A stretch of 64,000 nt of DNA from Datnioides undecimradiatus (GCA_008933995.1 WARS01004318.1:83501-147500), one strand, 5' to 3'; positions 1 to 27,647 are shown, counted from the stretch's first letter. Made by a program: numbers and translations. Notes: generated by a model from the sequence alone, not told the origin.

Positions 1-1137
1 GTGTTTTTATGCTTTACTAACCCTTTAATAAAGTACAGTAATGAAAACCCAGGACTGATGGCAGCGCTGAGGTCGGTCACAGTCCGTTTGCACAGACTGA
101 AGCTGTGTGTGACGACATGATGTAAAGGATCCTGCACCTGAATCAGACCTTCATCCTTTAACCACAATCAGCCGTTGACTCTCTGTTGGAACCAGACTCC
201 ATTCATGCTCCATTTAGACTGCAGAAACCGTTCTGTCTTTACGCTGCTGCAGCGATCAGCAGCGCTGCACTGAGTTCAATGCGCCTGAACTGATAATCTG
301 GTTCTGTTTAGACAACAGTCAGAGCAACATTATGATTTTAGTGAAACGTTTGTATGAATATGATATTACAGCATCAGGTTTGTTAGGAGCCATCAGTGGA
401 TCAGTCTATCCATACTAGTGAGGAGTTGGGGAGGACGTGGGGAGAAGCTCTGGATGTTACTGGGAGGGTATTCAGTAGAAACGTCACCTTACCAGCTGCT
501 TCCTAACACACTGTGTGTCTGCTGAGGATGATTATAGGGAAGTAAAGTCAGCTGTAAGCTCTATCCTGGAAAGATAAAGGTGGAGGCAGTCAGAGACAAA
601 CACAAGCAGCTGCACGGATCCAAAAACATCTCAGCAAAAAGGGAAACTGTGGGCGTCATGCTCGGACAATCAGTGAACCTGGGGCGGGGGGGCTGAGGCT
701 GAGGGGCTGCAGCTGATCACAAACTGACCTCTGATCTTAAAGCAGTCATTTAAGAAACATGGTCAGGCTTTAATGAACCGTACAAGCTGACATGTTAGAT
801 GTAGGATGGATCCATAACACGTGTGCATTTAATATGTAAAATATAATAAAACTCTGTTTTTCTAAGTGAATCAGTGCACAGAAGTTATTTTATCACCTAC
901 AAGATCCAGAACGTATCATGTGATGCTGACATGTCGTCACATGTCGCGTGCTGCAGCTCTGTGCATGAAGACAATAAGGTTCACTGCAGTAATTATAGAT
1001 CCATCACAACAATCAGCTGCACATGAAGCAGAGTGATCACAGGACACCAGCTGAGAGCTGCCTGAGCGTGAAGGAGCTCAACTCTGAGACCGGCAGCGCT
1101 CGGCAAAATGCAGCCCAACAGGAAACAGTTTGTTTTA

Positions 1138-2155
1138 TTATTATTACAGTTACTGTTACTACAGTTACTGTCTGATATTACAGTTACTGTCTGATATTAC
1201 AGTACTGTTACTACAGTTACTGTCTGTTATTACAGTTACTGTCTGGCTATTACAGTTACTGTTACCAGTTATCGTCCTGATATTATAGTTACGTTTATGT
1301 TACTGTTATTACAGTTACTGTTACTACAATTACCGTTCGTTACTACAGTTACTGTCTGATATTACAGTTACTGTCAGATATTACAGTTACTGTCAGATAT
1401 TACAGTTACTGTTACTACAGTTACTGTCTGATATTACAGTTACTGTTTACAGTTACTGTTATTACAGTTACTGTTACTACAATTACTGTCTGTTACTACA
1501 GTTACTGTTATTACAGTTACTGTTACTACAGTTACTGTCTGTTACTACAGTTACTGTCTGATATTACAGTTACTGTCAGATATTACAGTTACTGTCAGAT
1601 ATTACAGTTACTGTTACTACAGTTACTGTCTGTTACTACAGTTACTGTTATTACAGTTACTGCTACTACAGTTACTGTCTTAATATTAAGAAATATTGTT
1701 CGTTACTACAGTTACTATGTTATTACAGTTACTGGTTATTACAGTTACTGTTACTACAGTTACCGTCTGTTATTACAGTTATTGTTCGATATTACAGTTA
1801 CTGTTTACAGTTACTGCCATTACAGTTACTGTCTGATATTATTACAGCATTAGTTCATATTACAGTTACTGTTACTACAGTTATTGTCTGATATTGGCAG
1901 TTACTGTTTATAGTTACTGTTATTACGGTAGTTACTGTCTGTTATTACAGTTATTGTCAGTTATTGGCAGTTACTGTTACTACAGTTACTGTCTGATATT
2001 ACAGTTACTAAGCCATAGTTACTGTTATTACAGTTACTGTCTGTTATTACAGTTACTGTCTGATATTACACTTTACTGTTATTACAGTTACTAATATTTA
2101 CCAGTTACTGTCAGTTATTACAGTTACTGTCTGATATTACAGTTACTGTCTCCAT
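1138..2155. repeat. Degenerate minisatellite, TTACAGTTACTGTCTGATA-type units
   Basis: About 1 kb of repeats is built from ATTACAGTTACTGTTACTACAGTTACTG blocks, with variable CTGATA spacers and many point differences. The short open frames across it are a by-product of the repeat. Sense of the array relative to mxra7 is antisense. The core TTACAGT resembles the CAGTTACAGT unit of the jmjd6 intron satellite at 19.2 kb, though unit order differs. Confidence 0.9.
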
Positions 2156-2237
2156 CAGCAGAGCCGTTTGGATCACTAAGGCGGGTTAGCCGCTAACAGT
2201 CAGGCTAACAGTTAGCTGCTGGACTTTGGAGGTGAAT

Positions 2238-2308
2238 TCTGATTGGTCGGTTTGTAGATACGCTCTGATTGGTCGGTTTGTAGATACACCCTGTTTGGTC
2301 GGTTTGTA
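2238..2308. repeat. Short tandem repeat, GATTGGTCGGTTTGTAG units
   Basis: Three near-identical copies of about 27-28 bp occur, each carrying TTGGTCGGTTTGTAG. A second small tandem block of about 25-bp units (CAGTTTATAGACTGAGCAGG type) lies at 2500-2575. Confidence 0.75.
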
Positions 2309-3751
2309 GTTGTCCTGTTGAACTGTCCTGTTGAACAGCAGTTACAGCCCGAGCTGATTTAAAGACCCGTCTGTTGTGCTGCTGTGATGATGGTGATGAT
2401 GATGATATTTGTGCACTCGCTCAGTGCTGAGGTTTGATACTGAGTTCAGGGCTGGACTGCAGGGAGGAGCGCAGGCAGCATCCACATGAGCTGAGGGCAG
2501 TTTACAGTATAGACTGAGCAGGGGCAGTTTATAGACTGAGCAGGGGCAGTTTATAGACTGAGTGGGGGCAGCTGGAATGAGGAACCTGGAGGCAGCTCTG
2601 CACCAAACTGGAGAAATATTTATCATCTGTGACGTCGTTTGTCCCGAGACACACTCAGACTGAGACGAGGAGGGAAACTAACACAGAGACACTCTCTCTC
2701 TGCTGCTTCTGCCCAAAAATTCAACAGTAACACAATAAAAGCGGCGCTGCCAAGCCACAGGAAGGACTGAGCGGCCAATCAGAGGAGCTGCAGACATTCA
2801 CTCCCCGCGTTGACAGAAGCAGGAAAAAGCCAGAATCCAGACTGTTCTCCTCACTCGCCCTCTCTCCTTTAACGGTGTCCACTCTGAGGCTTCAGGTTAA
2901 CTTGTGAAGACACTGGACATTTTACAACAACTTCCTCTCTTCAGGCTTCTTTTATAAAAATCACCTGCATAAAGAACCAACATCAGCTGCAAGCTAACTG
3001 ATGCTAGCGCTAGCTTGGCTGCACGAACTGCGTCAGTTTAAAGGTCCAAAGTTTTGGATCAATGAAGAGCCACGAACACTTTCAGAGAGTTGAGTCTGAA
3101 CTCTAAAGGACAGCAACATCTGAGCAAATTCTCAAAACTCCAGACATTAAATGTAACTGAGTACATTTACTCAGTTACTTTCCACCACTTTACACTGATA
3201 TTCAACTACACGACAGATTATTGTTGGTTTATTGCACTTTAGTCTTAGTGATGATCAATGACAGCAAACTCATAATATCATAGTTTCTTCTTTGTTCTGG
3301 TGCTTTAAGTATATATTAATGTTTCCACACTGCTGTTTTACTACTTTTTGCTTATTTCACCAATGTTGAAACCAAACTATTCCTTTTTATTCTAAAACAT
3401 TAATGTGGTGACACAATAACAGGTGTTGGATTAACGGTGAAAGAATGTGAGAATAACAACCAGCTGGAGTTAATGCTAGCTTGGCTAATTGCTAGTGTGT
3501 TTTTGAACCTGGTGTGATGAAGCTGCTGAGCTGTGTGTCTGAGAACTCAGCTCTGATTGCTCTGCAGGATTACAGCTTTAGCAGCTCCCTCTCAGACCAG
3601 CTGGCCTGTGTTTGCATGCAGAATGAAACAAACGCACCCGCGCAGAGAGCAGGAAGTGTTGGTGTGTTTGTAATAGCATGCATACAACATGTCGTGTGTC
3701 ATGCACCAGCACCATGGCGGCTGAGGAGGCGGGGGTGGGGGCTGAACTGAC

Positions 3752-14510
<10,759 letters not shown>

Positions 14511-15765
14511 GGCGGATTAAAGTTAAAAAGTTTAAAGTGTGTGTTCGGTGGGTGTGTGTGTGTGTGTGTGTGTGTGTGAGCTGAGGAGGAGGTCGCTGTA
14601 TTTATCAGTCCGCTGTCACACACACACTGAGCTGCATCCCGCCGCTCCACACAATCTGACCGCAAGAGCTGACAACACGCGCACACTCACTTACCACACT
14701 TCTGGGCTCACTTCAAAATAAAAGCCCAAACAGGAAGTGACCTGCTTTATGTATCGTCGGTTTGATATCAGAGTAAAATGTTTGTTTTTTAAGTGAATCC
14801 AGATCATAAACAAACTGCGGCCACTAATTAATGTAACTAAGTACATTTACTCAAATACTTTACTGAAGTATAGACTCTTACTACAGCATTTCCATTATAT
14901 TCAGCTTCACAGTCTCAACTATGTCTCTGAGGTTAATGTCATGATTACACATGTATAAGTTTAGTTACTAGTTACCTTGCTGCCCAGGTAATCATCCTTT
15001 ATCTCTTATGATCGCCTGCATCTTTGAATGTTTGTGATGAACTGGGAGTAATTTATTTCATCCTAAAGAAGAACAGAGCTGTGAATAAATAAAGATGGAA
15101 ACACGTGAACAAAGTTTAAAGAAAAGGTGTTTTTACATCTGATGCCGTCGTTTAATGCTGCAAATCACTTTGCCAATAAAGAGAAACCTTTAAACTTCAT
15201 TTTGTTGAACTGAACTCTGGGAAATAAACTCTATATAATAATTTACTCTTATAAACTGTCTCCATATGAAGCTGCGTGTTTCATGTGAGACATATTAGTT
15301 GGCTGTGTTTAAATAATAGCTCAGTGATTCGACTCAGACTGAGATTTAACTTCGAGTAAAACATATATAATTAAAAATAAATAAAACCAGTCCGTGACTT
15401 TTCTCCACCCGTGTTTAATTATCAGAGCTTTTCATTGTGGACTGATCGTCTGACTGTTCTCTCAAACAATAACCAGAAAATAATATTAAAATAATATATA
15501 TAATATTAATATTAAAATGTTGTTTGATCCGTCCAGTAGGCCAACATGCTTGTTTGTTGTGACAGGAGGCATCAAATCATCTAGTGAGAAGCTGGAACTG
15601 AACATGTATGAAACATATCAGGAGGTTACTCCGTCATGGTCCATCAGCACAGACATGCAGACACCTACAGCCGCTCTGTGGTCTCTGTGCTGAGCTGGTT
15701 AATGAAGCGCCTCGCTCACTTTGAATAAACAAACAGACAAACACGTTTTGAGTCATAGAAAAGAT
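14511..15765. other. mxra7 promoter side and intergenic gap to jmjd6
   Basis: Upstream of the mxra7 ATG (minus strand) lies a short TG run (14551-14578) and GC-richer sequence to about 14720, the likely promoter and 5' UTR. From about 14826 comes an AT-rich fish-repeat fragment (GTAACTAAGTACATTTACTC). The rest is AT-rich with no gene recognised. Confidence 0.5.
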
Positions 15766-15771
15766 TTTATT
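15766..15771 (-). terminator. Candidate jmjd6 poly(A) signal AATAAA
   Basis: This canonical AATAAA on the minus strand is the best candidate 3' end for jmjd6. Confidence 0.4.
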
Positions 15772-16826
15772 GACCAACAGAATGAAGTTCATCACACCAG
15801 GCTCCGTCTCCTCTGATTCATCAGCATTACACCTGGAGACGGAGACCTTCACCAAAGGCACCATGTGACCGACCTCACAGACCAACACGGCGCCGTCACA
15901 CCTCACAGACGCAATCAGTCACACAACACGACGACAACAGACGCTACTTCGTTATAGGCACTTTAGTCTGAAGCAACAGGCTGACATGCAGTGCGCACAG
16001 ACGCAGCCTGGAGGAGTCCGTCGCAGCTGAGCAGCTTCGACCGCGAGACGCAGACGATTCACCAGCGGCGACCCGGATCAAACCCGCCTCTAAAACAGAT
16101 TCTCTGACGAAACAAACTCGTGGCACAAAACACGACGTGAAGGCGTCAAACTCACAGTGAGGAGTCGGATCAGACGTTTTCACTGTTGTCTGGTGTCTCA
16201 TAAAGTTCAAACAGGAAGCGGAACATGATCTTTGTTATTGATTCATCTGCTGATTATTTACCGTCTGTCTGAACCTCAGACATTCATCGGCTCTTCTCTC
16301 GTCTGTTTCCATCATTAATCAGCTCGCTGGAGGATCACAGCTCATCTGTAACCATCCAAACATGTTGCTGCTTCAAACGTGACTGAAATGATTCCTCGTT
16401 AATAAAACAGACTCATCTTCCTCAGACTGACCGACGGCTCAGCTGTGATCAGAGGACCCATCAATAACAACTTCCTGCTGCTGAACGAGCAGCTGAAGTG
16501 GTCCAATCAGTCCTAACCTCAACCTGCGACATGCCGACTCAGCTCCAGTGCATCCTGGGAGATTATTAGGGGATGGTTGTTGGTATAAATACTTGTTTTA
16601 TTCGTGTTCAGATCAAACAAACTGCTTTACACAAAACCCAGTGGCGCCGCACCATTTGATAGAGTCACATCACCTGCAGCTGATTTGATGACTGGTTCAT
16701 CATTTCAGTCATTTTCAAGCAAAACTAGAGAAAAATACAGAAAATTTAAAACGAGTGTGAAACTTTTCGGATTTTTGCAGCTCGAACAAGGCGAATCAGC
16801 CAAGCTTCAGCTCCTCGTCACATCAA

Positions 16827-16876
16827 CTGCTCCTGCAGCTCCTGCAGCTCCTGCAGCTCCTGCAGCTCCTGCAGCC
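16827..16876. repeat. Nine-base tandem repeat GCTCCTGCA
   Basis: Five to six perfect 9-bp units (CTCCTGCAG) lie in the presumed jmjd6 3' UTR. Confidence 0.9.
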
Positions 16877-17635
16877 GAGCAGCGCCCCCTGCAGCAGAGC
16901 ACAACACCAACAAGCCTCCAGCAGCACACGGCACACAGCAGCAAATCAACGAAATGGCAAAAAAACAAAAATCTCCCCCCACCTCCACCTGAGCACTCCA
17001 GCTCCACTGAAGCACCAGTGTGTGTGTGTGTGTGTGTGTGTCTGTGTGTGTGACTGAAGGATACTTTCAATTCCAGCACAGAGTTAAATCACCAGGGCAA
17101 CAACAAAAGTCACATACACACACACATACACAGCTGCTGAGGGGGAGTCGAACAAACTCTGAACCATTTTCACTGAGGAGCCGTCTTGCTGCAGCGGACC
17201 TGGCCTGGTGATGCATTGTGGGGGCGCTAGCAGGAAGCTAATGCGCGTGCCGTCTTCTCCACTCACACTTAAATACAAAGGCGGACAGTCAAAGCATGTG
17301 AAGCAGTCCACAGGAAACAGGAAGCGATGGATTACAGTTATCTGTCTTCTGATGAACTGCGTCACGTTAGCGGCGAGCTAACGCTAACAGAGACTGTTGT
17401 TAATCATCTCATCAATACAAGTTTTGACTGAGTGACATGATGAACAGTGTCAGGGGAGGAAACAATGCAGCACAGCAGGAAGAAGCTAGCCTGTTAGCAT
17501 GTTAGCTATTAGCTTGCAAGCTACAGTAGTTCACAGAGTCGCCGTGTGAGTCGCCTCCGCTCAGTCAAACTAAACGCTCTGTGTTGAGCTGCAGGTGGAT
17601 TTTGCTGCTGCTCTCTGGTGTGATCAGACTAGTTC

Positions 17636-17722
17636 AGACCAGTTTGGCCCAGTTCAGACCAGTGTGACCCAGTTCAGACCAGTGTGACCCAGTTCAGACC
17701 AGTGTGACCCAGTTCAGACCAG
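17636..17722. repeat. 20-bp tandem repeat (CCCAGTTCAGACCAGTGTGA)
   Basis: About four units occur, the first diverged (TTTGGC for GTGTGA). The block lies in the presumed jmjd6 3' UTR. Confidence 0.9.
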
Positions 17723-18177
17723 CCTCCAGGAGCTCAGGCTGCTGCCGTGCAGAGGAACTGGTGGATGAACGTGTCACAACCTTCATAAATATTCTCAACA
17801 CTCACATCAGGAAGCAGCTCAGAGTCTTTTAAACACCACCACAGTTCCCAGTGTTACCCCCGCCACCACCCCCCTGCCGGCCCCCCAGAACCCTCCCTGC
17901 TCTGGTACTGGCATCTCCCTCCACCTCCTCCCACTACAGAAGCTACAGACACAAACAGAAACTGATTGGTGTTAAAAGCACAGTGGTGGCAGGTCTCCAG
18001 CAGCCCCTCCCACCCCGCCCCCCCAGCTCAGATCCTCCTCCTTAATCTACAACTCGCTCTCAGCGGCAGCCATCTTGTCGCATTCAGGGGTTCAGATTTT
18101 TACCTAAACTAGACTAGAAGCTGTTTCTGTGTTCGTCAGCAGAGGCGTCACCGCTGAGGGGGGGCGGAGGCTGGAGG

Positions 18178-22761
<4,584 letters not shown>

Positions 22762-23416
22762 TCCTCCTCTTGAGGGTTTACACAGAAAACGTGTGTTACC
22801 GCTGCTCAGCTAGCTATCGAGCTAACCTGGGGCTACTACACGCACACATCCACTAGCCTGAACTGATACCCGGCTAACTGCCCTGTTCTGACAGTCTCAC
22901 CTGATTTATCTGATTTGGACAACAAAACCAGGACGAGGCTGGTGCGTTAGACACGTCCTCTGGTCTTAACCAACAAACGTGAGGACGCGTTTAAAACCCG
23001 CCTGTGAGATACAGTTTGATTAGCTGCTAACAAGAGCAGCGTGCTATCTGGCAGGCGACACAATGCTTAGGCAACAGATTGACGTAATTTAACACCCGCC
23101 CCAGTTCCAGGAAGAGAGCGTTCATTGGCCACAACGCCAGCAAACGCAAAACGTTGATTGGATAGGCTCTAGATCGAGCGTTCCCGCCCGGCATTTGTGT
23201 GGATTTGATTGGCTGGTAAAACGTCATTCTCGTGTTTTGGTCAATGCGGAAATAGATACAAGCATGGCTGCCAGTGAAGCGGCAGCGGTAAAAATATAAA
23301 TAATAAGTTGTCCGATCTGAATTTCCCATCAGGAGAAAGAGGCAAAATAATAGCTTGTGATGTAATTATGTGACGTAATTACGTGGTGATGTAATTGGAG
23401 GCTGTTGACCTGCACA
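22762..23416. promoter_or_regulatory. Bidirectional jmjd6/mettl23 promoter
   Basis: The two start codons point away from each other, 655 bp apart. Between them lie three ATTGG (inverted CCAAT, NF-Y type) boxes at 23124-23128, 23157-23161 and 23208-23212. An ATGGCTGCC (YY1-like) site at 23264 also opens a 12-codon reading frame (23264-23299) upstream of mettl23. The human genes share the same head-to-head arrangement. Confidence 0.75.
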
Positions 23417-24936
23417 ATGGACAGCAGCGGAGCCGAAACACCGAGCGTAGCTTACAAAGTTTTCACGTTTGAGGAAAGAAAGAAAAACACATTGGAGTCA
23501 CTTTCTGTCTCAATACCCGAGGTACGTTTCAGTTACTGAATACAATATTACACCCGAGGAACAGCACGTGTTACACCTCACTGTGCGCGTGAAACTGACT
23601 CCAACTTGGGATACAACGCAGCTGGTGCATTGGTGCTGAATCAAGCTGGTCACGTCTGAAAACGTGTGCACAGAAATGGTCTTTACCCGTCAGATGCACG
23701 ATCCGAGGCTTTGTACACAGTGGTTGTTTTATTGGACTGTGACCTTGGGTAACTGTAAAGCTGTAACCATTAACAGATTCTTACTTTAAATGAATGGATG
23801 AATGTAAGTGTTGTACTGCAACAATAAATTGTGCATTAATGCAACATCTCCCTACATGTTTACTATGCCGCGCATGGTTCGGCTGTGTTGTAGCTAACGG
23901 TGATGCCCGTTCTCAGGTCCTGGATCCACAGTATGGGATGTACGTGTGGCCCTGTGCTGTGGTGCTGGCTCAGTATCTCTGGACTCGAAGAGAAGAGCTG
24001 AGACACAAGACGGTGCTGGAGGTGAGATGAAGAACGTGTCGTGTCATGGAAAAACAGCTTGTCCTGTCAGAGACCATGACCTGAAGTGTCTGTCCGCAGC
24101 TCGGCGCTGGTGTGAGTCTGCCAGGTGTGGTGGCAGCCAGGTGCGGTGCGAAGGTGATCCTATCAGACAGCGCTAAGACCCCGGTGTGTCTGGAGAACTG
24201 CAGACGCAGCTGTGAAGCCAACGGCCTGCGGGACGTGGTGGTGTTGGGCCTCACATGGGGGGAAATCTCACCGGATCTGGTCCTGCTTCCTCAGCTGGAC
24301 GTCATTCTGGGATCAGATGTTTTCTACGAGCCACAAGGTCGGTTCCTGTGCAGTGTTTCATTTCATGGATTAGTTACGAATGCTAACGCTCTTGTGTTTG
24401 AATGGGAGTGACACAGTTGGTTTCAGCGTGTGGTGAAAACAGTGAGGCACATGTTGAACCTGAAGGCATCATCAGCTGCACAGCCAGAACTTTGAGCTAT
24501 AGCAACTTGAAATTGCCTTTTCCATGACAGCCCTGGTGTCCGCAAACTTTTGGCCATGTAATCCCTGATGATCTGTTCCAGATTTTGAAGACGTCCTCGT
24601 GACGGTTGCCTTCCTCCTGAGGAAGAACCCCGGCGCTCAGTTCTGGACCACGTACCAGGAGCGAAGGTTCCGTGTCGCCGACTCGTTTCTGTTTTCACTG
24701 TTGTTTGTGTTTTCATGTCTGTTCGACCGCTGCAGCTTTAATCTCCCTCCTCCTGCTGCTTCAGTGCCGACTGGTCCATCGAGGCTTCGCTCCACAGGTG
24801 GAGGCTGAGCTGCGTCGACGTTCAGCTGGAGACGTTTGACGCAGACAGAGCGGAGCTGGCCGGGTCGACTCTGCCCGGCAGCCACAGCGTCCTGATGATG
24901 ATGATCAAGCTGCGGACGGACGATGCTGGACTGTGA
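23417..24936 (+). CDS. mettl23: mettl23, class I SAM-dependent methyltransferase
   Basis: Five exons: 23417-23521, 23917-24021, 24100-24337, 24582-24666 and 24765-24936. They join in frame to 234 aa. Motif I of the Rossmann methyltransferase fold spans the exon 2/3 junction (VLELGAGVSLPG, about residues 68-79). An acidic strand end (VILSDSA) and post-motif segment (ILGSDVFYEP) follow. The C-terminus (STLPGSHSV) matches METTL23. METTL23 belongs to methyltransferase family 16; the human protein is reported to methylate histone H3 arginine 17, and its loss causes intellectual disability. The start ATG (MDSSGAETP) follows the bidirectional promoter shared with jmjd6. A candidate AATAAA lies at 25090-25095. 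Odd: a perfect 24-bp tandem duplication at 24925-24972 includes the stop codon, so a second identical stop follows in the 3' UTR. The exon 3 donor (CAAG|GTCGGT) is slightly weak but gives the family sequence. Confidence 0.95.
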
Positions 24937-24972
24937 CGGAGCTCGTCTGCTGGACTGTGACGGAGCTCGTCT
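24925..24972 (+). repeat. 24-bp tandem duplication over the mettl23 stop codon
   Basis: GCTGGACTGTGACGGAGCTC plus TCGT-type tail occurs twice in a row; the first copy carries the stop TGA. Confidence 0.9.
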
Positions 24973-25089
24973 GCTGGTCTGTGTGCTGCTTTAATGAAAC
25001 AGCGTTTACTGGGAATCATTAAAACTCTTTATGGTCGGAGGTGGTGGAAATGATGTTACTGCGTGTTTACTGATCATTTTATATTTGTT

Positions 25090-25095
25090 AATAAA
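25090..25095 (+). terminator. Candidate mettl23 poly(A) signal AATAAA
   Basis: First canonical signal after the mettl23 stop, giving a 3' UTR of about 170 bp. A TG run (about 25157-25174) follows. Confidence 0.65.
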
Positions 25096-25918
25096 AATAT
25101 GAATTAAAAGTGATTTTGCTCTTTAAAATCAACAGACAGACTTCTGTAACTCCGTGTGTGTGTGTGTGTGTGTGTGGGACTCAAACACTAACCTGACAGG
25201 AGCACGTTTGTGACACCTTGGTTTGTTTGTTACGTGATTTTATGCAGCAGGACGACATGATGAGCTGTTTATAGTTTAATTATGATTTTTACATTTTTTA
25301 TTTGTAGATCGACAGTTGGACGAGTGTGTTTTGTATTTGACAGAATAAACATTAAAACTGTTCTGCCAAAGTTTAAACACCTGACCTGCTGAACCGTCAC
25401 CAGCAGGGGGCAGCAAGTCACCGAACAGCTGAGCACGTGACAAGCTTGCATCGGAGGAAAGTAACTGAGTACATTTACTCAAGTCGTGTACTTCATATAG
25501 TTTTAAGCTACTTCAAACTTTTACTGCTAAATATACGAAACTTATAAAATAGTGAATGTTTAAGATTCACAACAGTTTGTCTTCAGTCACAATAACAGAT
25601 CAGCCTGTGTTCGAGATCAAAGCAGTGTCAGTGCAGCCTGGTGTGAAGCAGCAGGGACAGCGTGAAGGTTTGAAACCGGGCCTCATTTTTAAAACAGCGG
25701 TAAAGAGAAACATGCTGCTCTGATGAGGGACCATTAAACTGCACGGGACCTCTGTAAAGTCCTTCATATCGTCTCAGTGCATTTGACTGAATACGGCAGC
25801 TTTAATGTGACAGATGTTTTCTTTATGATCGTCAGCAGCTCTCTGAAGAATTAATCAGTGAGTCTGAGCTTCGTTTAAAAAGTCTGAGAGCAGAAGCAGA
25901 GCCGAGCCGTTAAAGAGT

Positions 25919-27302
25919 TTTAATCATAAAAACACTTTAAAAATGTCAACACACCAAAAATCACCCAACTGCCACCACCACAATCACATGTGCACCATCC
26001 CGGTCTGAGCAGGGACCCAGGTGCACTCCACCACAGGTGAGTGCTTCGCAACACCTACAGGCGGAGGAGCCGCAGTCTGCAGAGGCAGCGCGGTCACTGC
26101 TGCAGCTGGAACATCTGGGTCTGCAGCTCCTCTTCACGCCCAGGTTAAACCTCGCCCATTGGAGCTCAGGACGCTCCTGCCGTCTGCAAGTCTCGTTCTG
26201 TCGCCATGAAGGCCGTGGTCGGTTTCCAGGATAAGCCGTCCGAGTCGCCCTGAGGAGCAAAACAAGACGCTGCTCGTTTAAAAACACTTGAGTCTGAGCT
26301 GCAAACACACCGCAGCCTTAATGTTGCTGTTGTTCATATGAAGTCTGGCAGAGCCACAACACAACTAAAAACTACCAGGGTGGAGATTTAACAGCTCGAC
26401 TCCACTCAACACAACTTCACTGCATAATTAATGTACACAACTGAAATCAAATGTTTTGGATTCACACTTTTTTCCCTTTGCAAGCTAAAAAGTTTTAAAC
26501 GCTTCATGCGCCAAATGTCATTTAGAAAGCGACACATTTAAAGTTATTTGCTTGATTTAAGCGCATTGCGCACCAGAGGAGTCAGTGTTTAATGCAGCAC
26601 CTGGTGAACAGTTAGAACCTCCCTCAGACACTGAAGTCTAACGCGTCTCTGCAGACGGAAACAGTCAAACGCTCCTGGTTCAAAATACCATATAGAAACA
26701 GAGGTTTTCGCCAATATGTGAAGTCAGAATATTTGAAACGACTCAACTGTTTAATTAATAATAAGTCAAATCGTCGCTGTGAAACTCGGCGCAGGGTTTC
26801 TCAGGTGAAACAAAGAGTTAACTCTCAGTTCAGGGCAGATTGGATGAAGCGTCCACTGGTGACTGAGCTGTGGAGGATGGGCAGCGTGAGGACAAGACTC
26901 TTAAAGGGGAAGAGAGTTTGTTTTGTCATGATTCAATTACTTCTCCGCAATTATTCAAATTTCATGCGACAAACATATTTTTTAAAATCACCGATTTCAA
27001 GTATCCACAAAGTTCTGAATGTAAAAAACAAATTAATGATGAAGCGACTTTACTGGTCACAAAACAAGCGACTCCATTAAATTCGGCGCATGTGAAACAG
27101 AAAACACCAACTCTGAGGATAAAAACCTGCTTTTGAGACGCAACCGCTCCGCTGAGTAGCGGCAGCAAAAAGCACTTGAGTGAGTCCAAACGTCATTAAG
27201 ACATTAGTTGATTTAAGGAGTTTACTGACTCTGTTCAAGCGCAGACAGCATCGAATGATTCAGCAGCTGTGACAGATTAAAGAGCTGGCCTCACCTCAGA
27301 AT
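25919..27302 (-). other. Probable nupr1 3' UTR
   Basis: Minus-strand sequence after the nupr1 stop up to an ATTAAA at 25924-25919. No other coding signal was found. The gap between mettl23 and this end (25110-25910) holds a fish-repeat fragment with GTAACTGAGTACATTTACTC at about 25461 and nothing else recognised. Confidence 0.45.
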
Positions 27303-27647
27303 TCACTCCTTGGCTTTCTTCTCGCTGTTCTGGAGTTTCTCCACTATCTTGCGCTCATGGCCGCCGGGGTTGTGTCTGTTGGTGTTTTCACTCGCCTCCT
27401 TCTTCGTCCTGCCTTTCCGAGCCGAGCCCTCTGTTCACAACAAACACACTCAAGTTTAATTCTAACAAACAAACAAACATCTCGTTAACTGGCCTCAGGT
27501 GAGACTCAGCGTGTCGTTAATTAGTGAAAAGGTGACAAACGTCATCTCACCTGCGTATTTGTCGGTCAGGTTGTAATATTCATATTGATCGTAATACTCA
27601 TCTTCAAAGCTCGTGGGCTTCAGGTTCTTCACGTCCACGTGACTCAT
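27303..27647 (-). CDS. nupr1: nupr1, nuclear protein 1 (p8) stress-response regulator
   Basis: Two coding exons, 27647-27551 and 27430-27303, join in phase 1 to a 74-aa protein. The C-terminal half carries the NUPR1 signature: a bipartite basic region ([19 protein letters not shown]) and [17 protein letters not shown]. The N-terminal half has the acidic/aromatic fish-type segment [21 protein letters not shown]1 is a small, intrinsically disordered nuclear protein, strongly induced by ER and metabolic stress through ATF4. It binds chromatin-associated partners and modulates transcription, apoptosis and autophagy. Length fits the family (human 82 aa). The start is the first ATG after a TATA-like box about 130 bp upstream. 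The upstream in-frame extension of this reading frame runs through a CAGG-type minisatellite and is not coding. A probable 3' UTR of about 1.4 kb ends near an ATTAAA signal at 25924-25919. Its neighbour sgf29 matches human NUPR1-SGF29 linkage. Confidence 0.95.

Larger units (their letters stand above)
1..3751. other. Intronic or downstream mxra7 sequence, no exon recognised
   Basis: No coding exon with family support was found on either strand. The stretch holds a degenerate TTACAGTTACTG minisatellite (1138-2155), short tandem repeats at 2238-2308 and 2500-2575, and a fish interspersed-repeat fragment with the dyad GTAACTGAGTACATTTACTC near 3153. Given the minus-strand mxra7 exon ending at 3752, this is most simply the following mxra7 intron; the last exon should lie to the left of base 1. 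Confidence 0.5.
15766..18177 (-). other. Probable jmjd6 3' UTR
   Basis: The minus-strand sequence after the jmjd6 stop has no other gene. An AATAAA lies on the minus strand at 15771-15766, which would give a 3' UTR of about 2.4 kb. Inside it are a 9-bp GCTCCTGCA repeat (16827-16876), a TG run near 17020, and a 20-bp tandem repeat (17636-17722). An earlier polyadenylation site is possible. Confidence 0.45.

Noticed and set aside
3153..3180. Palindrome GTAACTGAGTACATTTACTC as a possible operator or binding site
   Set aside because: The same sequence recurs at about 14833, 25461 and elsewhere in repeat context, so it is part of a dispersed fish repeat.
1..3751. Search for the last mxra7 exon (KEQLAAIFKL-type end)
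   Set aside because: No minus-strand match with a proper acceptor was found; it should lie outside the window.
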